A stretch of 10,900 nt of DNA, taken from UBA6080 sp964607515 (GTDB lineage Bacteria; Fermentibacterota; Fermentibacteria; Fermentibacterales; JCC-6). Both the position numbers and the translations under genes were made by a program. The notes under the pieces are model-generated. The model searched no databases. It was not told the origin of the DNA and saw only the letters and a list, made by a program, of their open reading frames with translations. Location of the stretch: the NCBI GenBank assembly GCA_964607515.1, contig CAZSKU010000036.1, positions 1 through 10,900 of the forward strand, in the 5' to 3' direction. Shown piece after piece: positions 5,701 to 10,900 of this stretch (the first letter of the stretch is position 1; each line of letters begins with the position of its first letter).

Positions 5701-7225
5701 AGGTCCCACCGGAAACCAGACCGCGGGACAGCATGAACTCCGCCACCGCTTCTCCGATGAGCCGCGACCCGGCCTCTGTGAAATGGCACATGTCGTAGAA
5801 GTACCTACGGTGGTGGGGGATGACGGAGGCCAGATCGAAGCATGCCTCGCCCTGCTCCCGGCACACCCTGAGAAGCTCCCGGTTGAACGCGTCCTGTACC
5901 AGCCATATCGCGGCGGCGGAATAGCCGCAGCCGGACGTACCCAGGGCCAGGTCCCCGCTGATGCCCCTCCAGCGGGGATCGTCCATGTAAAGTAACGGCT
6001 GGGTCAGAAAAACCGGTATGGCTCCAATCTCCCGGCAGACCCGGATCATCCTCTCGATGGATTCCGAGTAATGCGCCAGGGCTGTTTCGAGAGTGTCCGG
6101 GTCGACGGAGAAGCACTCGAACCCGGGAGCCAGGGGCCTCGAAAGTTCTTCCTCGATGGTATTCCTCTGCCCGAGACATGTGCCCGTAATCGCCGCCGCG
6201 CCGTCTATGTAAACCGCCTTAGCGCGCCTGACCAGTCGAAGCAGGGCGGAACTGTCGAAGAGCGTTCTGCGGGATTCCGCCCTGCGAGCCTCCGGAACGG
6301 CCTCGTACCCGAGGCTTCTCCGGACATCGTTTATCCCCACCAGCACCACCACGATGTCGGGGTTCACCCGGGCGACCACTTCCTCCATGAGGGAGACATG
6401 ATCGGATGCCGCATGGTCTGGTATGCCGGCGTTGCCCACCCAGACAAGGGAATCCGCTTCCCGGAGTCTTTCCTGGAGAACCGCGGCCCAGGTCTTCGAG
6501 TCGTCCAGGAAGTAATCCAGCGTGGTGCTGCCTCCCACGGCGATGATGGTGGTGTGGCCGTCCCAGTCATCCGGAGGTTCTTCCCCTCTCATCCCCCACC
6601 GGTTGGTGGTGAGAAGCCCCCTGGCCGAAACCCCGGGAAGATCTATCCTCAAACTGCAGCACTGGTGGGCCGTCAGCCCGAACCGCGGATCGAACACGTT
6701 GCCGGGCATCCGCAGCCTGGCCGCCCCTTCAAGAAGCACCAGCCCCGCGAAAACCGACACCGACGCCATCGCCAGCCCTTCCAGCATCCTTCGGGCGCCC
6801 GCGGCGGAAACGCTCCCCAATGCCATGACCCCCGGGGATACCGCCAGCAGGTACAAGCCGGCGATTCCGTACCAACGGTCGAGAAGGGGTGCAGGGAATG
6901 CAAACCATGCGACGAACAGCAGGGGAGCGGGAAGAAAAAGACTCAGGGACGCAACCCAGCCGGGAATCTTCCCGGAGGCATTCCGAACCGGTCGTGAGAA
7001 ACGCCCCCCGGAAGCCGCGGAAACGCAGGCCGCCGCAATGACCGCCAGAATGAGCACCGCCGCAGCCAGCCTGGGGGAATACCTACCAAGCAGAACGGGA
7101 TCACCGCTGGGCGACGCCAGAAGATGGGCGGCGAGCATCAGGCAGCCGGCGGCAGCCGCCGCGCAGCCAGCCGGAAAGATGAAACGCCTGGGCCATGACC
7201 GGTCGTCAGGGAGTTGTGCGTTCAT
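5675..7225 (-). CDS. Membrane-anchored SGNH/GDSL hydrolase (paralog 2)
   Basis: A 516-residue protein with about five N-terminal transmembrane helices (roughly 18-38, 53-70, 92-112, 116-138, 148-168). These would place the C-terminal domain outside the cytoplasm. That domain (about 200-500) carries the SGNH blocks: GGS233TT (Ser), VGNAG267 (Gly), GIN299D (Asn) and YD478MCH481 (Asp and His). All catalytic positions are present. Family members are esterases, lipases or acyltransferase partners acting on envelope lipids or polysaccharides; the substrate is unknown. The ATG overlaps the stop of the preceding paralog as ATGA, and upstream ribosome-site support is weak, so translation is probably coupled. 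The last 26 bp overlap the 3' end of the convergent radical SAM gene. It shares long segments with the neighbouring paralog (TNRWG-[ML]-RGEEPP, VGGSTT, KTW, EVVAR), pointing to tandem duplication. Confidence 0.88.
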   Translation of the reverse strand: MNAQLPDDRSWPRRFIFPAGCAAAAAGCLMLAAHLLASPSGDPVLLGRYSPRLAAAVLILAVIAAACVSAASGGRFSRPVRNASGKIPGWVASLSLFLPAPLLFVAWFAFPAPLLDRWYGIAGLYLLAVSPGVMALGSVSAAGARRMLEGLAMASVSVFAGLVLLEGAARLRMPGNVFDPRFGLTAHQCCSLRIDLPGVSARGLLTTNRWGMRGEEPPDDWDGHTTIIAVGGSTTLDYFLDDSKTWAAVLQERLREADSLVWVGNAGIPDHAASDHVSLMEEVVARVNPDIVVVLVGINDVRRSLGYEAVPEARRAESRRTLFDSSALLRLVRRAKAVYIDGAAAITGTCLGQRNTIEEELSRPLAPGFECFSVDPDTLETALAHYSESIERMIRVCREIGAIPVFLTQPLLYMDDPRWRGISGDLALGTSGCGYSAAAIWLVQDAFNRELLRVCREQGEACFDLASVIPHHRRYFYDMCHFTEAGSRLIGEAVAEFMLSRGLVSGGTSTGAFPRP

Positions 7226-8727
7226 GGAATGCCCGTCACCACACTGTCCAGCATGAACCTCCCCACGAGTCTTCCCACCAGAAAAGCTCCGGCCTCGGTG
7301 AGGTGCATGGAGTCGTAGAAGTACTCACGGTCATGGGGGACCATGGAGGCCAGGTCGAGACAGGCGGCCCCCTCCTCCCGGCAGGTGTCCATCAACTGCC
7401 GGTTCAGAAAGTCCAGCATCCTCCAGTTGGCCGCAGCTGAGAACACCGAATCGGGCCCGCCGTGCCAGTAGCTCCCCCCCCGGATTCCCCGCCAGTATTC
7501 GTCGTCCTGGAAAAGCAGCGGCTGTGTGAGGAAAACCGGCGTCACACCGATCTCCCGGCAGGTGGCGATGAGTCTTCCTATTCTTCTGCGGTACAGACCG
7601 GGATCGGACAGCAGTTGTCCCAGGTCATCCGGAAGCTCCCGGTCCTGGCAAGGCATGGGAAGCAGCACGAACTCAGGATCCACGGTCTCCGACACCACCG
7701 GAGCGCTGTCCACGTGAACCTTCTTTAGTTTGTACAGGATCTGAAGAAGGCGGCTTCCCCGGAACATCCACTCCCGAAGCCCCCTGTCCGGCAGGGGCCT
7801 CTCATGTAGAACGGCCTCGCCCCGGAGGAACTGGCCGATATCATTGGCTCCGGTGAGGAAGACCACCACGTCGGGCCGGATCCGGGCCACCACCTCCCGC
7901 AGGAAGTAGTCGTGCTGTTCCGAGGCATGCATGGGGATGCCGCCGTTTCCCACCCAGGTAAGGGGACGGCTTTCCCTGATGGTTTCCTGGAGCACGTGCG
8001 ACCAGGTTTTCCCGTCGTCCAGGTAGTAGTTCGCCGTGGTGCTCCCCCCGACGGTCACGATTGTCAGATACCGTTCCCATTCCTCCGGCGGCTCCTCGCC
8101 CCTTAGACCCCACCGGTTCGTGGAGAGGGTGCCTCCCCTGGTTACCCCGGGAAGGTCCACCATGATGGTGTACCTGGCGTGGGGTACCAGCCCGAGCCTG
8201 GGATTGAAGAAACTGCCCGGCGTGACCGCCCTGAGAACCAGTTCGGCAGCGAGAAGGGAAACCGCCAGGGAAGCGCCGGTCACCGCGGCGGACTTGGCCG
8301 CCTCGGTCGCGGACCTTCCAGGCCTGCATGACACCAGCAGCGGCCCGGGCGCCGCGCAGAGCAGCACGGCGCCGGAAAAGGCCGTCCATCTCTCCAGCAG
8401 CGGCAGGGGAAACAGAAACCAGCCAAGCAGGAACAGGGGAACCGGGAACACAGTCAGGAACACGGAAACGGGTTCCGGAAGTCCCCCCGCGATCCGGCGG
8501 ACTCCGGAGAACAACCGGGGAACGGCCATGTAAATCAGCGACGCCAGCACCAGCAGAAGATCCGCCAGCAATACGGCGCCCAGGGAGGCCGAGAACCTGC
8601 CGAGAACCACCGGGTTCGAGCTGCGGGAGGCCAGAAGACCCGGCAGAAGAAGCAGAGCCCCGGCAGGAAGGGGCAGCGCCCGCCACCTGCCGGCCCTCTC
8701 AGAGAAGGTTGCTGGCGAGTTCCGCAA
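7222..8727 (-). CDS. Membrane-anchored SGNH/GDSL hydrolase (paralog 1)
   Basis: A 501-residue protein if started at TTG 8727, chosen because AGGAG lies 5 nt before it. A GTG at 8742 in the same frame would add five residues but has AAGG directly adjoining it. Both lie inside the end of the PhoH gene. About five N-terminal membrane helices are followed by an external SGNH domain with GGS229TT, VGNGG, GAN295D and YD472SMH475, so the active site is complete. The domain resembles paralog 2 throughout, including the segment before the catalytic block (TNRWGLRGEEPPEEW) and the pre-histidine region (CLDLASMVPH). A tryptophan- and tyrosine-rich insertion (WRGIRGGSYWHGGPDS, about 413-427) differs from paralog 2 and may mark a different substrate. 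It is third in the birA-phoH operon. Role inferred: an envelope ester hydrolase or acyltransferase. Confidence 0.87.
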   Translation of the reverse strand: MRNSPATFSERAGRWRALPLPAGALLLLPGLLASRSSNPVVLGRFSASLGAVLLADLLLVLASLIYMAVPRLFSGVRRIAGGLPEPVSVFLTVFPVPLFLLGWFLFPLPLLERWTAFSGAVLLCAAPGPLLVSCRPGRSATEAAKSAAVTGASLAVSLLAAELVLRAVTPGSFFNPRLGLVPHARYTIMVDLPGVTRGGTLSTNRWGLRGEEPPEEWERYLTIVTVGGSTTANYYLDDGKTWSHVLQETIRESRPLTWVGNGGIPMHASEQHDYFLREVVARIRPDVVVFLTGANDIGQFLRGEAVLHERPLPDRGLREWMFRGSRLLQILYKLKKVHVDSAPVVSETVDPEFVLLPMPCQDRELPDDLGQLLSDPGLYRRRIGRLIATCREIGVTPVFLTQPLLFQDDEYWRGIRGGSYWHGGPDSVFSAAANWRMLDFLNRQLMDTCREEGAACLDLASMVPHDREYFYDSMHLTEAGAFLVGRLVGRFMLDSVVTGIP

Positions 8728-10030
8728 GGACGCTCCTCTCACCCTTGACCAGGTTCACGTGGGCGTAGAGCCTCTCGCCCTTCATCCTCTCCACGAGGCA
8801 GGCGAGGCCGTTGGAGCGGCTGTCCAGGTAGGGGGTGTCTATCTGCTGGATATCCCCGGTGAATACGAATTTGGTGCCCTCTCCGGCCCTTGTGATGATG
8901 GTCTTCACTTCGTGGGGCGTGAGATTCTGCGCCTCGTCCACGATGAAGTAGGCCCTGTTCAGGCTTCTGCCCCGGATGTAGGCCAGGGGTGTGATCCTGA
9001 GGCGGTCGCTCTCCAGCATGTCGTCTATTCTGTCGGCCTCCATGCTGTCCGGCGCGAAGCTTCCCTTTATCACCCCCAGGTTGTCCCAGAGGGGCTGCAT
9101 GTAAGGATCTAGCTTCGATGCGATGTCTCCCGGAAGGAATCCCATGTCGCGGTTGCTCAGGGGAACCACCGGCCTGGCCAGGTAAATCTGCCGGTACCTT
9201 TTCCTGGTTTCCAGGGCTGCGGCCAGGGCCAGCAGAGTCTTGCCGGTTCCCGCCTTGCCGGTGAGGGTCACCAGGGGAATCTCCGGATCCAGCAGGGCGT
9301 GCATCGCAAAAGCCTGGCCCGCGTTTCTCGGGTCGATTCCGTAAGCCCGTCTCTTCTGCACCCTGTGCAGGAACTGGACAGAGCTGTCAACGTAGGCCAG
9401 GGCGCTGACACTGCCGTTCTTCAGGATGAAAAACTGGTTGGGTCTTGGAGCCCCGATTCCAGGAACCTCCTCCACCGGCACCGCAAAGGGCTGCTCGTAG
9501 AACCGGCTTATCAGATCCGGAGACGAATTCTCCAGAATCCCGCAGCCGGTGTACAACTCGTCGGGCCGGGGAGCTTTATCGGTCTCGTAGTCCTCCGCGG
9601 ACAGCCCCAGAGCCAAAGCCTTCATCCGCAGATTGATATCCTTGCTGATGAGGACCACGTCGCTGTCGGAAAGGGTTCTGTCCAGCTCCGCCGCCACAGC
9701 TAGAATCCTGTGATCGGGGCTGTCGTGGGTGAAGAACCCGTCCATGGCGGAGAAGTCCGGAGCCTTAGAATGGATGAACAGCCTGCCCCTGTTCTCCCCC
9801 AGAGAGAGCCCTTCCGGGGGGAGTCCTCCGGTGGCCAGGGAATCCAGTGTCCTTATAAACTCCCGGGCGGCGTAGTTCATCAAGTCGCCGCCCTTCTTGA
9901 AACGGTCCAGTTCCTCCAGCACCGTTATGGGAACCACAACGTCGTGCTCCTGGAAGTGTTCCAGGCACTGGTGATCATGGAGAACCACATTGGTATCCAG
10001 AACGAAGGTGCATTTGCTTCTGGGGCCCAT
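8699..10030 (-). CDS. PIN-domain PhoH family ATPase (PhoH2/YlaK type)
   Basis: A 443-residue protein. The N-terminal PIN nuclease domain (about 7-135) starts with F-V-L-D12-T-N. It continues through LEELDRFK (acidic residues 39-42) and the later acidic positions in DHRILA and SKDINLRMKA, as in metal-dependent RNases. The C-terminal PhoH domain (about 235-443) has Walker A GKAGTGKT (258-265) and Walker B FIVDEAQN (D365, E366), then TGDIQQID. Mycobacterial PhoH2 proteins of this architecture have ATP-dependent RNA unwinding and RNase activity, so an RNA-processing role is likely. The ATG at 10030 has a strong ribosome site (AAGGGAG, 4 nt spacing), which overlaps the birA stop codon (TGAAGGGAG). 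Only 10 nt separate the genes. The 3' end overlaps the next gene by 29-44 bp, so all four genes are probably one transcript. Length is normal for the family. Confidence 0.95.
   Translation of the reverse strand: MGPRSKCTFVLDTNVVLHDHQCLEHFQEHDVVVPITVLEELDRFKKGGDLMNYAAREFIRTLDSLATGGLPPEGLSLGENRGRLFIHSKAPDFSAMDGFFTHDSPDHRILAVAAELDRTLSDSDVVLISKDINLRMKALALGLSAEDYETDKAPRPDELYTGCGILENSSPDLISRFYEQPFAVPVEEVPGIGAPRPNQFFILKNGSVSALAYVDSSVQFLHRVQKRRAYGIDPRNAGQAFAMHALLDPEIPLVTLTGKAGTGKTLLALAAALETRKRYRQIYLARPVVPLSNRDMGFLPGDIASKLDPYMQPLWDNLGVIKGSFAPDSMEADRIDDMLESDRLRITPLAYIRGRSLNRAYFIVDEAQNLTPHEVKTIITRAGEGTKFVFTGDIQQIDTPYLDSRSNGLACLVERMKGERLYAHVNLVKGERSVLAELASNLL
8733..8737 (-). promoter_or_regulatory. Ribosome-binding site deciding the paralog 1 start
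   Basis: AGGAG on the minus strand, 5 nt before TTG 8727 and inside the PhoH reading frame. It favours the TTG over the upstream GTG at 8742, whose only purine-rich stretch touches the start codon. Confidence 0.5.
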
Positions 10031-10040
10031 GTCTCTCCCT

Positions 10041-10775
10041 TCAGAGGGGTCTGAGTTCCCCGCTGTGGAAAACCCTCTCCCCGGTTTCCATCTCCATCAC
10101 CAGACCGCCGTCGCCGGATATGCCTCTTAGGATTCCCCAGAACCTTTCCCTCCCCGATGCGATGCACACCCTGCGATTCCTCATCCACAACCTTTCCGAG
10201 AGAAGCCCCGAAGCCCGCAAAAGAGGATCGTCCATGACCCCGGGCCAGAGAACCCCGAACCGCGAAAGGATTTCGTCCAGCAATTCCCTGGGAGTTGGAG
10301 GGGTTCCGAAGGCACTCCAATCAACCGGAGGAAGCACGGGTCTCCCTGGAACGTCGGGAATCCCGGCAAGGTTCACTCCGACCCCCAGAATCAGCCAGGG
10401 CTCACGGTATCCGCCTGCTTCCGCCAGGATGCCCGCCAGCTTCCCGTCATCCACCAACACATCGTTGGGCCACTTTATCATGGCGGGGATGCCCCGGCGC
10501 AGAAGGCACTCCGCCACCGATGCGGCCAAGGTAAGAGAAACCCTCGGGGCGTATTCCGGATAAGGAGCCGGTTTGAACAGAATGCTTGCGTAAAGACCGC
10601 CGCATGGCGACTGCCAGACCCGGCCGAGTCTTCCGCGTCCGGATGTCTGGGAAGAAGCAGCGACAACGGTTCTGTCGGGAAGGGTCGAGAGGTTTCTTCT
10701 CACCCAGTCCTGGGTGGAATCCACCTGATCCAGCACGGTGAGGTGCCAGACTGATACCGGCTGGTTGTCCGCCAT
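10041..10775 (-). CDS. birA: Biotin--[biotin carboxyl carrier] protein ligase
   Basis: A 244-residue biotin protein ligase without the N-terminal DNA-binding domain of bifunctional BirA (class I type). It activates biotin with ATP and attaches it to the lysine of biotin-dependent carboxylases. The biotin/ATP loop GRGRLGR (46-52) is followed by W-x-SPxGGLYAS (54-64). The motif KWPNDVLVDDGKLAGIL (101-117) contains the catalytic lysine region, and GVGVNLAG follows at 131-138. A C-terminal domain of about 50 residues (from RLWMRNRRVCIASGRERFWG) is present. I start it at ATG 10775. An in-frame GTG at 10835 exists, but the promoter -10 lies between the two. The gene heads the operon and appears to be transcribed as a leaderless mRNA. 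With no HTH domain it cannot repress biotin synthesis genes itself. Confidence 0.95.
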   Translation of the reverse strand: MADNQPVSVWHLTVLDQVDSTQDWVRRNLSTLPDRTVVAASSQTSGRGRLGRVWQSPCGGLYASILFKPAPYPEYAPRVSLTLAASVAECLLRRGIPAMIKWPNDVLVDDGKLAGILAEAGGYREPWLILGVGVNLAGIPDVPGRPVLPPVDWSAFGTPPTPRELLDEILSRFGVLWPGVMDDPLLRASGLLSERLWMRNRRVCIASGRERFWGILRGISGDGGLVMEMETGERVFHSGELRPL

Positions 10776-10781
10776 GGAGCC

Positions 10782-10810
10782 AATATAGCCGAAGGCGCGC
10801 CTCCGGTCTA
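10782..10810 (-). promoter_or_regulatory. birA operon promoter; probable leaderless start
   Basis: TATATT (10787-10782, 5/6 match) lies exactly 6 nt before the birA ATG. TAGACC (10810-10805, 4/6 match to TTGACA) is 17 bp upstream. Transcription from the normal distance would start on or next to the ATG, and no Shine-Dalgarno is present between them (GGCTCC). It would drive birA, phoH and the two SGNH genes. Confidence 0.6.
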
Positions 10811-10852
10811 TTGCGCGGTCAGCCCCGGGAGGCACATGTTACACGGTGCTGT

Positions 10853-10900
10853 GAGCCGCTAGCTCAGACGGTAGAGCATCTGACTTTTAATCAGAGGGTC
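10853..10900 (+). tRNA. tRNA-Lys(UUU), 5' portion (partial)
   Basis: The acceptor 5' strand is GAGCCGC (10853-10859), followed by U8 and the D-arm with TAGCTCAG and GGTAGAGC. The anticodon stem TCTGA/TCAGA encloses the loop CTTTTAA with anticodon TTT at 10886-10888. The gene runs off the right end after the anticodon arm. It diverges from birA. In the 77 bp between them I see the birA promoter but no convincing promoter for the tRNA. Confidence 0.95.

Noticed and set aside
7841..8686. 281-codon open frame on the minus strand
   Set aside because: It is an alternate frame of SGNH paralog 1, rich in G, R and S, with no conserved motif.
10811..10852. TTGCGC-type promoter for the tRNA gene
   Set aside because: No hexamer at 16-18 bp matches a -10 in more than three positions.

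Overview
The window is a high-GC, gene-dense bacterial chromosome segment bounded by two RNA genes. At the left edge lie the first ~58 nt of a 16S rRNA gene (minus strand, running off the window). At the right edge is the first half of a tRNA-Lys(UUU) gene (plus strand, running off the window). The 16S 5' end reads GACGAACGCTGGCGGCGTGG and then GATAAGGCATGC. This is clearly bacterial and not typical Proteobacteria, Firmicutes or Actinobacteria. I suspect a poorly cultured Gram-negative-type phylum (FCB-like or Fermentibacteria-like), but that is a weak inference from one short stretch. Nothing looks phage-derived or transposon-derived, and there is no CRISPR array.

Layout. (1) Positions 59-580 are the rRNA promoter and leader region. 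Three promoter-like elements read toward 16S. Two belong to a duplicated block (200-242 and 318-361), and several perfect inverted repeats sit on the core elements. (2) 581-1039 (+) encodes a small bitopic membrane protein of unknown function. It abuts tail-to-tail with an 88-aa unknown gene (1040-1306, -). (3) That gene is ATGA-coupled to a PAP2 phosphatase fused to an alpha/beta hydrolase (1303-2745, -). (4) Divergently, a plus-strand pair encodes a PMT/GT39-like membrane glycosyltransferase (2813-4228) and a radical SAM protein with a probable B12-binding N-terminus (4225-5700), coupled by a TTGA overlap. (5) A minus-strand operon runs birA (10775-10041), PIN-PhoH ATPase (10030-8699), then two tandem paralogous membrane-anchored SGNH hydrolases (8727-7222 and 7225-5675). 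Its last gene overlaps the 3' end of the radical SAM gene by 26 bp.

How it may fit together. PAP2 phosphatases recycle polyprenyl pyrophosphate or phosphatidate, PMT/GT39-type enzymes use polyprenyl-phosphate sugars outside the membrane, and membrane-anchored SGNH enzymes add or remove acyl esters on envelope glycans or lipids. The middle of the window therefore reads as envelope lipid/glycan biology, although no pathway can be named. The two strongest non-coding observations are these. First, birA and the glycosyltransferase gene both have a -10-like hexamer ending exactly 6 nt before an ATG with no Shine-Dalgarno, which implies leaderless mRNAs. Second, the rRNA operon appears to have tandem, partly duplicated promoters with their core elements embedded in palindromes.
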